NCBI RefSeq assembly: GCF_001017435.1
Contig: NZ_CP011371.1
Location: 372,001 to 436,000 of the forward strand
Length of the DNA: 64,000 nt
Direction of reading: 5' to 3'
From: Caldimonas brevitalea
Lineage (GTDB): Bacteria > Pseudomonadota > Gammaproteobacteria > Burkholderiales > Burkholderiaceae_C
Positions 52,173-61,444 of the stretch are shown piece after piece; the stretch's first letter is position 1, and each line of letters starts with the position of its first letter. The notes under the pieces were generated by a model. It searched no databases. It was not told the origin of the DNA and worked only from the letters and a program-made list of their open reading frames with translations. Both the position numbers and the translations under genes were made by a program.

Positions 52173-52838
52173 TCAGGAACTCATGCGGGACAGCTGCTCG
52201 GTGTCGATGACGCCGGCCTGTACCGCGAGCAGAGCCAGTCTGGCAGGGTGCTCCTCCTTCAGCTTCTGTTTCACCACCTGACGAACATTGGAGATGGTCT
52301 TGGGTGACAACCGCATGCGTTCGGCGATGTCGGTCGTCTCCATGCCCAAAGCCATGTATCGAAAAACCTCGAGCTCGCGAGGTTCGAGCAAGCTCTGCGG
52401 AGACGTGTCTCGTCGAAGACTGAGCAGCGCCATCCTCCGTGCGACGTCTGGCAGAAAGTAGGTGCCTTCGGCGTGGACCTTGGCGATCGCCTCGGCCACA
52501 TCGGTCAGCGGAGAGGACTTCGGGAGAAAGGCGCTCGCCCCCACGAGGTAGCTCTCGCGCAGGATCGGGTCAGAGTCGAACTGGGTGTAGAAGACGACCC
52601 TGGCCTGCTCGTGGATGCCCAACAGCTGGCGCGCGACGTCCAAACCGGTGGAGGCGGCCCCTCGGCCAAAGCGGACGTCGAGCACGAGCACGTCCGGGGA
52701 GAGCCGCTCATACATCTCCAGCACCTCGGCCGGCTGGGTCGTGCGACCGACAACTTCTATGTTGTGCTCCCGGACCCCGGTCGAAAGAGCATCGGCCACC
52801 AGAGGGTGATCGTCGGCTATGAGCACACGTATCGTCAT
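52173..52838 (-). CDS. LuxR/NarL-family response regulator
   Basis: 221 aa from ATG 52838. The receiver domain has phospho-acceptor Asp54 (LVLDVRFGRG), acidic pair ADD at 8-10 and Lys in FLPKSSPL. The C-terminal LuxR helix-turn-helix has EPRELEVFRYMALGMETTDIAERMRLSPKTISNVRQVVKQKL. First gene of the operon with the kinase, binding protein and degenerate sensor. Targets are unknown. Confidence 0.92.
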   Translation of the reverse strand: MTIRVLIADDHPLVADALSTGVREHNIEVVGRTTQPAEVLEMYERLSPDVLVLDVRFGRGAASTGLDVARQLLGIHEQARVVFYTQFDSDPILRESYLVGASAFLPKSSPLTDVAEAIAKVHAEGTYFLPDVARRMALLSLRRDTSPQSLLEPRELEVFRYMALGMETTDIAERMRLSPKTISNVRQVVKQKLKEEHPARLALLAVQAGVIDTEQLSRMSS

Positions 52839-53173
52839 GTCAGACCCCACAGGTGCGCGTGTTGAGTGCACATCCGTTGCCCTCCTTGCGTCGGCCGTCT
52901 TACCTGCAGGAATCTACACGCTCCCTCGCGTCATTCGAGTGCATACACACGGAGTTACTCCCAACGCGCTTGAGCCATCTATACACCGTGGATAGGCTGG
53001 TGGTGGTGAGAAATGAGATTGCCGTTGAAAAGCAATCCGTGGGGCGTCCCTGCCATCAAGGTGCCAAACCGGCGCCGGCAACCCAAGTAACGATTGCGTT
53101 CGCCGGCAGCTGGCTGGCAGGGAGGGGCACCGTTTGTCCACCAGTAACCGAACGGGCCAAAGGGCATCAGACG

Positions 53174-53776
53174 ATGCGACGACTCCAACCTCAAGAAACA
53201 AGGTCGACGGACATGCCCGGCGCCGTATCGTCGGAAGGCAACGCTGCCGACAGTGCCGGTAGCGGCCCGGGAAATGAGACAGGTCCGTGTCCTCCCGCAT
53301 TCCAACTTCCCATCAAGCTTCCGTTCGGGTGGGTCGCAGAGCCAGCAGGCCGCCGGCACGTTGTCATCGTGGCCCTCTCTCTTGACGGTCGCACCCTCGG
53401 GCACGTCACCGTCGACGAAAGGAAGCGCACGTTCTTCCTGGGCACCTCCCGCTCCACCACCGCGACCGAGGCAAGCTGCTCAGGCCGCGACTGGCGCCGG
53501 CGCCTGTACCTTGCCGCGGTGAAGTGCTTGACGGATTGCCTTTGCGAGATGGCCCAGACCAGGGCCCTCGAAGAGATCGCGGCCCGCTCGGACGAGCGGC
53601 TCAAGTCCGCGCTCCGTGAGCTTTTCGCGCAATCTGCGGTGCGGCTGCAGCGAGGCGAGTTCGACGACCTAGTCCAGCAGATCCAGAGCCGCGCAGGCCC
53701 TGAGAACATTGACGTGTTGCAGATCCGGCAGCTTCTCATCACCGCCGGAGCCCAGCGATGGGTAGCTTCCGCGTGA
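53174..53776 (+). CDS. Hypothetical protein
   Basis: 200 aa from ATG 53174; the frame is open from 52853, but the front part looks non-coding and overlaps the divergent regulator promoter. No known family. The centre (LPFGWVAEPAGRRHVVIVALSLDGRTLGHVTVDERKRTFFLG) and the helical C-terminus (ALEEIAARSDERLKSALRELFAQSAV) look coding. Soluble. Divergent from the signalling operon, so it could be a target of its regulator. The 53777-53960 interval is empty. Confidence 0.5.
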   Translation: MRRLQPQETRSTDMPGAVSSEGNAADSAGSGPGNETGPCPPAFQLPIKLPFGWVAEPAGRRHVVIVALSLDGRTLGHVTVDERKRTFFLGTSRSTTATEASCSGRDWRRRLYLAAVKCLTDCLCEMAQTRALEEIAARSDERLKSALRELFAQSAVRLQRGEFDDLVQQIQSRAGPENIDVLQIRQLLITAGAQRWVASA

Positions 53777-53960
53777 CGGAGGGCCTGCTCGACTCAGTCC
53801 TGGCAAAGACATCAGGGGGCGCCGGGACGGCCTGTTTTGAAATGCACGTTGCCGTTGGCCGGTTCCGGGGAGCCTGCGCCTCTCGACGAAGAGACGACGT
53901 GGTTCCGTTCTCCGCACCAGTGGCGGATGTCGATCCGAAACTCAACTCGAGGAAAGGTTC

Positions 53961-55070
53961 ATGATGAGCAGTCCAGCTGAAAGTCAGATCAGCACCGCTG
54001 CGTTCTCGCAGTCCTATGTCGAGGCACGCAATAAATTCCTCGTTGCCGCGCAGGCTGCGGGACTGGAGGTGCGAAGCTATGTCCATCCTCTGCAGGGGCG
54101 CGACGGCGAGACGCTGGCCATGGACGTGGCGCGCTTCGGTCCAGACGACGCGAGCAGCATGCTGCTGCTGTCCAGTGGAACCCACGGCGTCGAGGGGTTC
54201 TGCGGTTCTGGCGTGCAAGTGGCGTTGCTGTCAGACCCCGCTTTCCACCGGGCGGCAGATGCTGCAGGTGTCGCGGTTCTCTACATCCACGCGCTCAACC
54301 CCTACGGCTTTTCATGGTGGCGCCGCACGACGCACGAGAACGTGGATCTGAACCGCAACTTTCACGATTTCTCGCAGCCGCTGCCCACCAACCCTGGCTA
54401 TGACGAGATCGCCCATGCGCTCGTGCTGCCACATTGGCCGCCCAAGCCGGAAGACGAGGCAGTCCTGCAGGCCTACGTGGCGCGCCACGGCTACAAAGGT
54501 TTGCAGCAGGCGGTGACCGGCGGGCAGTACAAGCACCCGCAGGGCCTCTACTACGGTGGCACGAGTCCGACCTGGAGCAATCAGACCTTGCGCTATGTGC
54601 TGCAGCACCATGGACAGCGCTGCAATCGCTTGGGCTGGATCGACCTCCACAGTGGCCTCGGCCCCAACGGGGTCGGGGAGCGCATTTTTTTCGGCCCAGA
54701 GGATGGCAGCGCGGTGGCTCGGGCACGTGCCTGGTGGGGGCCTCAGGTAACTGCCATCCACGAGGGGGGCGCGAGCGCAGCCCGCCTCGAAGGCCTCATG
54801 TACAAGTGCGCCTGCGAGGAATGTCCCCAAGCCGAGTACACAGGCATCGTGCTCGAGTTCGGCACAGTGTCATGGGACGAAACCACGCAAGCCATGCGGG
54901 GTGAGCAGTGGCTGGAGAACCACCCGGAGATCGGCGCTCCTTACGCGCAAGCGATCAAGCAGCGGCTGCGTGATGCGTTCTACACCGACACCGTCGCGTG
55001 GAAGCAGGCGGTCCTGGCCCAGGCCGCCGAGGCCTCGGTCCAGGCCCTCCAGGGACTCGCTCAACGCTGA
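53961..55070 (+). CDS. DUF2817 (M14-like metallopeptidase) protein
   Basis: 369 aa (ATG 53964 also possible). The M14 zinc-site pattern is present: SGTHGVEGFCGS (His and Glu ligands), NPYGFSWWRRTTHENVDLNRNF, IDLHSGLG (His ligand) and the catalytic-type Glu in TGIVLEFGT. The family is DUF2817 of M14-like peptidases or deacylases; substrates unknown. No signal peptide, so cytoplasmic. It has a good ribosome-binding site (AGGAAAGG) upstream. Confidence 0.88.
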   Translation: MMSSPAESQISTAAFSQSYVEARNKFLVAAQAAGLEVRSYVHPLQGRDGETLAMDVARFGPDDASSMLLLSSGTHGVEGFCGSGVQVALLSDPAFHRAADAAGVAVLYIHALNPYGFSWWRRTTHENVDLNRNFHDFSQPLPTNPGYDEIAHALVLPHWPPKPEDEAVLQAYVARHGYKGLQQAVTGGQYKHPQGLYYGGTSPTWSNQTLRYVLQHHGQRCNRLGWIDLHSGLGPNGVGERIFFGPEDGSAVARARAWWGPQVTAIHEGGASAARLEGLMYKCACEECPQAEYTGIVLEFGTVSWDETTQAMRGEQWLENHPEIGAPYAQAIKQRLRDAFYTDTVAWKQAVLAQAAEASVQALQGLAQR

Positions 55071-55443
55071 CGCCTGCGTGACCCATCCGCTTGTCGCCGG
55101 TTCGCCGACGTCGAACCTGCGCGTTGCAGATGCCCTGTGCAGCAAGATGGCTCAACACATATTTACAGCCAACTGATGTTCCTCGATCAAACGGCGGTGC
55201 GTAGCATGCAGAACATGCCACCGACCGGCATTGCCGTTGCCGTTACGCGGTTCTGCTAGTACCTGTGAGAGGTACCTCGCTTGGCTCGGTCAGGTAGGCG
55301 GCATTCGCGGAACCCTCCATGCCCTTGACAGAGACTTGGAGGTCGGTCCCCGGTAACGGCGGGTCTGTGCGAGCCACCGTGGTGGCGCCTGCCGACATTG
55401 ACTTGGCACGGGCGTGCCCACATGAACAACAAGGGAGTGGTGG
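55071..55443. other. Intergenic interval with one weak ORF
   Basis: No confident gene. A 69-codon minus-strand frame (55243-55452) has a plausible tail (LQVSVKGMEGSANAAYLTEP) but overlaps the receiver gene start and has no supporting context. A short inverted repeat GTACCTGTGAGAGGTAC lies at 55259-55275. Confidence 0.3.
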
Positions 55444-55902
55444 ATGGTGCAACTAGAGGAAGACGAAGTCTCGTCAGATGAACTGGTCGTGCTGGTCGTG
55501 GATGATGACGTCGATGCAGCCGCGGCGCTTTGCTGCCTGCTTGAGTTGCTCGGATGCAAAACGGCCGTGGCCTTCGATGGTCCCTCGGCCGTGCTGGTCG
55601 GAGCTGCAACGCGGCCTCACGCCGCTTTCATCGACCTGGACCTGCCGGGCTTCGACGGCTGCGAAGTACTGAGACGCTTGAAGTCCAGTGGTTTGACGGG
55701 GCCGAGTCTGTCGGTTTGCCTCACGGGGCATGGTGGTTCCCCCGATCGGGCGCGTTGTTTCGACGCGGGGTTTGACGAATTTTGGTCCAAGCCACTGGAG
55801 GTCACAGAAGTAGAGCGTGCGCTTGCGGCCTCGCGGAAGGCGCTGCGCGGCGATCTGCTTCAGCGAGATGGCTGGCTACACGGGCACGCCTGGCTTCATT
55901 GA
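55444..55902 (+). CDS. Stand-alone receiver-domain protein
   Basis: 152 aa. A single receiver domain: acidic cluster DDD near 20-22, phospho-acceptor Asp64 in AFIDLDLPG, Thr in LTGHGG, and Lys in FWSKPLE. A short C-terminal extension has no output domain. It could act as a phosphate sink or partner for a kinase elsewhere. A kinase gene is not adjacent; the nearest sensors are at 47.5-52 kb. Confidence 0.85.
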   Translation: MVQLEEDEVSSDELVVLVVDDDVDAAAALCCLLELLGCKTAVAFDGPSAVLVGAATRPHAAFIDLDLPGFDGCEVLRRLKSSGLTGPSLSVCLTGHGGSPDRARCFDAGFDEFWSKPLEVTEVERALAASRKALRGDLLQRDGWLHGHAWLH

Positions 55903-56048
55903 GCAAGGGGGCAGACGCAGCATTCGCGCTGTCACTTCCAATCGCAAGGCACCAGATCTGCCGGGTCGGGCCGTAAATGGATAGACAACTGTCTGATCTG
56001 TCTCATTTCGATAGCACCCTCGATACGATGATTCAACTGTAGAAATTG

Positions 56049-56546
56049 ATGCAAAGGAAATCACGCTGGCTGCGAAACGCACTGATTGCCTCCACAGCGT
56101 GGGCAGCGTTTGTTGTTATTCTTACTGTGGCCGCTTTCACGCAGGCCTTGCCGTTTCGCGCCGAGTTGTCGCGTCCGTGCCCGCTCCCTATCAATCAACT
56201 ATTCCCAGCGGTCGAATCCAAGGCTCAAGCATTCCAGCCTTCGCTTCATTTGCCGGTCGTGGTCTGGGTTGACGAGAGAACTGACGCACCGATTTCAATG
56301 TTTCTACCCGGCGAACAAGCCAAGGCATGTGTGTTCCTTGAGCAGCGTGCGCGGCTTCTACTTGAGCGGGCTCGCTTCAAGGCCATAGAGCCGCAACTTC
56401 GGGTTCAGTACGGCGCGCTCGCGGGTTTGATCCTCGTTCCATCAACGACGTTCTTTATTGTGGCGTTCCTCTTGCGCCGGAGAGAAAGCAAATCGATGGT
56501 CTCTACCCGGACTTCTCCCCCAAAGTCAGCTCATCGATGCACATGA
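56049..56546 (+). CDS. Small membrane protein upstream of repeat copy O
   Basis: 165 aa from ATG 56049. Two membrane helices (about 12-34 and 122-142) enclose a periplasmic domain with conserved-looking SRPCPLPINQLFPAVESKAQAFQPS. Not recognised. The 3' end runs into repeat copy O, so the last residues (STRTSPPKSAHRCT) are probably not original. Confidence 0.55.
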   Translation: MQRKSRWLRNALIASTAWAAFVVILTVAAFTQALPFRAELSRPCPLPINQLFPAVESKAQAFQPSLHLPVVVWVDERTDAPISMFLPGEQAKACVFLEQRARLLLERARFKAIEPQLRVQYGALAGLILVPSTTFFIVAFLLRRRESKSMVSTRTSPPKSAHRCT

Positions 56547-56575
56547 ACGTCGCTCCAGGCACTGATGTTGGCCCA
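56525..56575 (+). repeat. Truncated attC-like repeat copy O
   Basis: CAGCTCATCGATGCACATGAACGTCGCTCCAGGCACT matches the 5' arm of the family. It breaks off before the central part and is followed after about 15 nt by an ORF. Confidence 0.6.
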
Positions 56576-56590
56576 AGCCCAAACGCTCTT

Positions 56591-56812
56591 ATGAAGATGT
56601 ACATCCTTGTCCGAGACGACATTCCACTTGGTTTTGCCATGGTGGCCGTAGCGCATGCATCGCTTGCCGGATATCTGAAGTTTCAGGACACGCCCGAAGT
56701 CAAGGAATGGCTGAAAGGTCCGTTCTATAAGGCAGTGTGCAAGGTTAATCCCAAAGAGTTCGAAAACGCCAAGCTTGTTTCCGATCACGTGATTTTGACG
56801 GAGACACGGTGA
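56591..56812 (+). CDS. Pth2-like small protein, probably shortened
   Basis: 73 aa from ATG 56591. MYILVRDDIPLGFAMVAVAHASLAGYLKF resembles the start of the peptidyl-tRNA hydrolase 2 fold, followed by EVKEWLKGPFYKAVCKVNPKEFENAK and VSDHVILTE. Relatives are about 110 residues, so the C-terminal strand seems to be missing. It lies just after repeat copy O, as other cassette ORFs do. Confidence 0.55.
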   Translation: MKMYILVRDDIPLGFAMVAVAHASLAGYLKFQDTPEVKEWLKGPFYKAVCKVNPKEFENAKLVSDHVILTETR

Positions 56813-58141
56813 CCACGACCGCCGATGCCCCTCACTGCTCGGGTATCGGTCGAATTGCTGCAGGGTTCATCTGTCTGCGCTGCCAGTGGACGTGGCGCGT
56901 TGCCTCGTGATCTGCAAACATCATGGGGCTCACGCAGAGCAGTGAGGTGAGTTTAGGCAGCGTAAGTTGACATGCAACTACGTCCCTCCGTAGTGCTCTC
57001 GATACGCCCTGGCGGGAGCGAATTGAAGCGAAGGAGGAGCACCACCAACACCGGATGGAGGTGCGCAGCTTCACCTGAGCGCGCAGAACTTCAGGGTCGC
57101 TGAAGAAGCCGATGAAGACACGCAAGATGAGCCGATCGAGCGCTACGAACTCGTCTTCTGGCCCGCGCCGATCGCACCTGATGCCATCCTCAAGACAACC
57201 CGCCCCTCGGCGGGCTACTGGCACCGCGTTGCGCAAGGGAAGGACTGATCGAAACACGCTGTACGAAGTGCAGTTAGTACCTCGCTTCGAGCTCTTCAAT
57301 GCTCAAGTCGGTCTGCGCGAGGTCTTGGTCTATCCTGGCTCAGTCGACTCAGGATGTAGTCGATGGCGCCGGCGATGCCGTTGCCGTCCGTCCTACGACT
57401 CCTTGTGTTCCTCCAGAAAGAGGAAGCGCCCCTTCAATGTGAGCGTACGGCGCAAGGCGCGTTGACCGCACGCTCACGCCTACCCTGCGCCTGCAGGTTC
57501 CCGAGCTTCTTCGGCAGCCGCTCACGCTGCAGCCGGCGGTACGTCTGCTGGCATGAATTCCGCCGACCACTCGTTTCGGGCTACATCTGGGCAACCTTGC
57601 CGTACGTGGTGGGCGTCGGACGAAGGCGTCTTGACAGCACGATCACGACCGGTTGCCGCGCTATTGACACTAAGGCTGAATGTCTTGGCAGTGACTCCGG
57701 ACACGACTCGGTTACCGCGATGGATCATCGCGCTTTGCGCCGTCACCAGCCTGACGGTCTCGGTGATCCAGACCCCTGTCGCGCTTCAAGACATCGTAAG
57801 CGTCTGGGCACACCGTCTTGACGACGGCGGGAGACCTCGATCCGTCGGCGCGTGTCAAGGTAATTGTCGCCTCAGTCATGCAGCCAACGGTTGAATGTCT
57901 TGGCGACACGAAGCCGTTGAAACAGCGCAGTCGCGCTCAGCGTTCAGCGTGACCTTGGTGATGTGCGACCAATAGTCCCGCGTGTGGCCGGTGGGGCAGC
58001 GCCCCCAAGCAACGACCAGAGTCAGGTTTTCGCCCGGCTACGGGCGCTGCCGAGGGCCGTCGTGGTAGGGTGGCCTGTGATCTCTGGCAGCGTCAGCAAC
58101 GACTCATGCAGCGTGGTCAACGCAGCGAAAGGGAAGCCACA
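56813..58141. other. Decayed region without an intact gene
   Basis: A plus-strand segment at 57033-57248 reads GGAQLHLSAQNFRVAEEADED, then ERYELVFWPAPIAPDAILKT and SAGYWHRVAQGKD. It looks like a C-terminal gene fragment that opens after a stop without a start. A minus-strand stretch at 57790-57880 (TLTRADGSRSPAVVKTVCPDAYDVL) is another possible remnant. Nothing else convincing. Confidence 0.4.
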
Positions 58142-58828
58142 ATGGATATTGGCATCATTGGTTCGGGGAACATCGGCAGCACGCTCGCTCGAAACTTGAG
58201 AGCCCTCGGGCATCGGGTATCGATCGCTAACTCGCGAGGCCCTGCTTCCCTCGCATCGCTCGCTGCAGAAACGGGCGCGAGGGCAGCAACTGTGGAGCAG
58301 GCTGCTGGGGCAAAAGATCTCGCCATCATCACCATTCCTCAAAGCGCGGTGCTAAACCTGCCTCGGGAGGTCATCCGTTCGACGCCAGCAATCGTCGTCG
58401 ACACGGGGAACTACTATCCCTCTCGGGACGGACGGATCGCTGAAATCGACGAGGGCTTAACCGATAGCGAATGGGTGGCACGCGTTCTGGGCAGGCCGGT
58501 GGTTAAAGCATTCAACAACATCGTTGCCGGAAGTCTGGCTACGCGCGGAGTCCCAGTTGGTGACCCGCGTCGCGTTTGCCTCTCCGTCGCCGGAGATGTG
58601 CCTCAAGCCAAAGAGACCGTCCAGGACCTGATTCGGGCGCTCGGGTTCGACGTTATCGACGCCGGTACGTTGGCCGACTCGTGGCGGCAGCAACCAGGCG
58701 CACCTGCGTACTGTCGGGATCTCGATATGGAAGGACTGAAGGCCGCGCTGGCACAAGCCGATGCACGTCAAATCGCGGCCTACCGCCTAAAGGCAGACCA
58801 AGAGGCGGCTCCGTACTTCGTCCGTTGA
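58142..58828 (+). CDS. NADPH-dependent F420 reductase-like dehydrogenase
   Basis: 228 aa from ATG 58142. An N-terminal Rossmann fold begins DIGIIGSGNIGSTLARNLRALGHRV with the ANSRG segment that suits NADPH. VVDTGNYYPSRDG and VVKAFNNIVAGSL are the family's substrate-side motifs. Related to F420-dependent NADP reductases and the YqeC-like group; in bacteria without F420 the true substrate is unknown. It stands alone next to an IS66 remnant. Confidence 0.85.
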   Translation: MDIGIIGSGNIGSTLARNLRALGHRVSIANSRGPASLASLAAETGARAATVEQAAGAKDLAIITIPQSAVLNLPREVIRSTPAIVVDTGNYYPSRDGRIAEIDEGLTDSEWVARVLGRPVVKAFNNIVAGSLATRGVPVGDPRRVCLSVAGDVPQAKETVQDLIRALGFDVIDAGTLADSWRQQPGAPAYCRDLDMEGLKAALAQADARQIAAYRLKADQEAAPYFVR

Positions 58829-58849
58829 TTCGCCCTCGGAGGTGCGGCG

Positions 58850-59088
58850 TCAGGCAGCTGGCTTCCAGCGGTGAGGCAGCAGTTCTTCGATGCGATGGTT
58901 CGGATGTACGAGCAGCCCCTCGAGCACGTCCTTGAGGTAAAGCCACGGGTCATGCCCATGCAGTCTGGCTGACTGCACCAGACTCATCACCATGGCCGCG
59001 CGCGGGCCGGCCAGTTCGCTGCCCGCGAAGAGCCACGCCTTGCGACCCATTGCCGTTGCTGCCGCATCGGTGGACTCTCGCCGTAGGC
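58850..59088 (-). pseudogene. C-terminal fragment of an IS66 TnpC
   Basis: The minus strand reads MGRKAWLFAGSELAGPRAAMVMSLVQSARLHGHDPWLYLKDVL, ending HRIEELLPHRWKP, which is the IS66_C end. Only this tail remains. It abuts IS66 element 2, so one IS66 element seems to have entered or recombined with another. Confidence 0.8.
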
Positions 59089-59127
59089 GTCCGGCCATCT
59101 CATCTCGGCCGGACGGCTCCCCATCCA

Positions 59128-60639
59128 TCAGCTGTGGACGCTTGGCCCCCACCGATGGGGCAGCAGTTCGGCGATGCGTACTGCGGGTTGGGTGGGCAGG
59201 CGCTCCATCACGTCGCGCAGGTAGTGCCACGGATCGATGTCGTTGAGCTTGGCCGACTGGATCAAGCTCATGACGGCAGCAGCTCGCTTGCCCGCGCGCA
59301 AGCTGCCGGCGAACAGCCAATTCGCACGACCAAGTGCAATGGGTCGTATTCGGTTTTCTGCCCAGTTGTTATCAGCCGGCAAGGCGCCGTCGTCGAGGTA
59401 ACGCACCAGCGCCAACCAGCGCCCCAGGCTGTAGTCGATCGCCTTGGCGGTGGCTGAGCCGTCCGGCACCTTCTGCCGATGCAGTACCAACCAGGTGTGC
59501 AATGCCTCGGCCACCGGCCGGGCCGACTGCTGCCGGATGCGTTGCCGTGCGACGGAGTCGAGGCTCTGGACTTCCCGCTCGACGTCATAGAGCTTGCCGA
59601 AGTACCCGAGCGCCTCTTCGGCAATCTGGCTGCGGTTGTTGGCCCAGAGGTCGTAGAACTTGCGCCGTGCATGCGCCAGGCAGCCGGCTTCGGTCACGCC
59701 TTGCGCCAGCAGCGCCTTGTAGCCGCTGTAATCGTCGCAGACCAACGCACCGCGCCAGCTCCCGAGGAACGCCATCGCGTGCTTGCCAGCCCGGCTGTCG
59801 GCGAAGTCGTAGACGACGATGCGGCTGTCTTCGAACTGGCCGGTGCAATAACTCCACAGGTAGGCCCGGTGGGTCCTGCCGGCACCGGGATCGAGCATCG
59901 CCACGGGCGTCTCGTCGGCATGCAGCACGCGGTGCGTCAGCATCTCGGCCTTCAGTGCGTCGACCAGCGGCTGCAACTGCACGCCGCAGGCGCCGACCCA
60001 TTGCGCCATCGTTGAGCGCGGCAGATCCACGCCCGAGCGGGCATAGATGCCCTCCTGTCGGTACAGCGGCATGTGGTCGGCGTACTTGGCCACCAGCACC
60101 TGCGCCAGCAGCCCGGCCGTGGGGACGCCCTTGTCGATGATGTGCGGCGCCACCGGCGCTTGCACCAGCCGCTCACAGCGGGCGCAAGCCCACTTGCCGC
60201 GCACATGCCGCTCGACGGTGAACACGCCGGGCTGGTAGTCCAGCTTCTCCGACACATCCTCGCCGATGCGCTTCATCTGGCAGCCGCACCCGCACAGCGT
60301 GTTCTCGGGTTCGTGCCGGAACTCCCGCCGTGGCAGGTGTGGCGGCAAGGGCTTGCGCTTGGGGCTCTGCTTGTCGGGTGCCGGCGGCTGGGGGCTGAGC
60401 TGCTGTAGCTCGGCTTGCACCGCCTGCATGTCCGCATCCAGCGTGTCTTCGAGCAAACTGCGTTGCTCGGCATTGAAGTGCTCGCGCCCGGCGGCGAACT
60501 TCAGCCGCTTGAGCGTCGCGTTCTCGTGCGTGAGCTTGTCGATGGTGGCCTGCTTGTGGCGGACCTCCCCCATCAGCCGCGCGGCCAGTTTGCGCAACTG
60601 CTCAGCGGTGAGGTCGGCAAGCGAGGCTTCTGGGTTCAC
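59128..60639 (-). CDS. tnpC: IS66-family transposase TnpC
   Basis: 503 aa, intact. Coiled-coil start (KQATIDKLTHENATLKRLKFAAGREHF), zinc region (CGCGCQM, CARCER), DDE domain (HADETPVAMLDPG, LVCDDYSGYKALL, LAHARRKFYDLW), and a complete IS66_C tail. Close to the copy at 31165. Confidence 0.93.
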   Translation of the reverse strand: MNPEASLADLTAEQLRKLAARLMGEVRHKQATIDKLTHENATLKRLKFAAGREHFNAEQRSLLEDTLDADMQAVQAELQQLSPQPPAPDKQSPKRKPLPPHLPRREFRHEPENTLCGCGCQMKRIGEDVSEKLDYQPGVFTVERHVRGKWACARCERLVQAPVAPHIIDKGVPTAGLLAQVLVAKYADHMPLYRQEGIYARSGVDLPRSTMAQWVGACGVQLQPLVDALKAEMLTHRVLHADETPVAMLDPGAGRTHRAYLWSYCTGQFEDSRIVVYDFADSRAGKHAMAFLGSWRGALVCDDYSGYKALLAQGVTEAGCLAHARRKFYDLWANNRSQIAEEALGYFGKLYDVEREVQSLDSVARQRIRQQSARPVAEALHTWLVLHRQKVPDGSATAKAIDYSLGRWLALVRYLDDGALPADNNWAENRIRPIALGRANWLFAGSLRAGKRAAAVMSLIQSAKLNDIDPWHYLRDVMERLPTQPAVRIAELLPHRWGPSVHS

Positions 60640-60700
60640 GAGGCCAGATCATGGCAGAGCCGCGACGTGCGTGTATCCGAAGATCCGGCAATTGCCGGAC

Positions 60701-61030
60701 TCACAGCACGGTGATGACACCGGCTTCGCCCACGCGTTGCCAAGGCAAGCCCAGCACCAGCGCGTCGAACTGCGCGCGGCTGAGTGCCTGGTTCTGCGCC
60801 AGCCCATGGCGGGCGAAGCCGCCTTGCTGCAGACGGCGCGCGGCCAGCCAGATGCCAATGCCGTCGTGCACCAGCACCTTCAGGCGGTCGCCGCGCCGGT
60901 TGCTGAAGACGTAAGCATGGTGAGGCTGAGCCGCGCCGAAGACGGCGACCACCCGTGCCAGCGCCGTATCAGTGCCCATGCGCATGTCCATCGGCTGCAC
61001 CGACAGCCAGATGGCATCGACGCGGATCAC
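60701..61030 (-). CDS. tnpB: IS66-family TnpB
   Basis: 109 aa from GTG 61030, whose GTGA overlaps the tnpA stop. Conserved IS66_Orf2 pattern VDAIWLSVQPMDMRMGTDTALARVVAVFG, KVLVHDGIGIWLAARRL, LGLPWQRVGEAGVITVL. It shows what the split copy at 29519 looked like. Confidence 0.92.
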   Translation of the reverse strand: MIRVDAIWLSVQPMDMRMGTDTALARVVAVFGAAQPHHAYVFSNRRGDRLKVLVHDGIGIWLAARRLQQGGFARHGLAQNQALSRAQFDALVLGLPWQRVGEAGVITVL

Positions 61031-61407
61031 CTCAGCAGCTCGCGAAGCCAGGCCGCGCACTCGCCCGCTGCTGTGCTCGGCCAGCTCACCTTCACGAAGG
61101 TCTGGCCCCGCTGAAACTCAACGCGGATCTCGTGGACCGTGCTCGGTTGCTCGACCTTCAGCGGCACGAAGGTCGCCGCCTTGTCTGCGGCAGGGGGCGC
61201 CGCCAATGCGCTCGCCAGCCGTGGTCCTCGCTCCGTCTCCTCGACCCAGCGCCGCACCAAGTTGGCGTTGAGCCCGTGCGACAAGGCGACCGCTGCGATC
61301 GAGACGCCCGTATGCTGGCACGCCGCTACCACCTCCGCCTTGAACTCCGCACTATGCCGGCGCCGCCGCCTGCGTCCTTCGCCCTTGTCTTCCAGCTCAG
61401 TGTTCAC
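61027..61407 (-). CDS. tnpA: IS66-family TnpA
   Basis: 126 aa. Basic N-terminus (GRRRRRRHSAEFKAEVVAAC) and helix-turn-helix (TGVSIAAVALSHGLNANLVRRW). C-terminus CAAWLRELLR as in element 1. Translationally coupled to tnpB. Confidence 0.92.
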   Translation of the reverse strand: MNTELEDKGEGRRRRRRHSAEFKAEVVAACQHTGVSIAAVALSHGLNANLVRRWVEETERGPRLASALAAPPAADKAATFVPLKVEQPSTVHEIRVEFQRGQTFVKVSWPSTAAGECAAWLRELLR

Positions 61408-61444
61408 GTGTCCACCAAAAAAGTTAAGTGGACTGGAGACTCCT

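Larger units (their letters stand above)
59089..61440 (-). mobile_element. IS66-family element 2
   Basis: tnpA, tnpB and tnpC on the minus strand, all intact. The left end GTAGGCGTCCGGCC (59089) resembles the GTAAGCGTCCGGCC at 27876. The other end, beyond tnpA, shows no GTAA-type terminus and directly meets a foreign ORF at 61445, so that end may be truncated. Confidence 0.75.

Noticed and set aside
57553..57894. 113-codon ORF as a gene
   Set aside because: No start context, no similarity, and overlapping frames on both strands are equally long; treated as decayed sequence.
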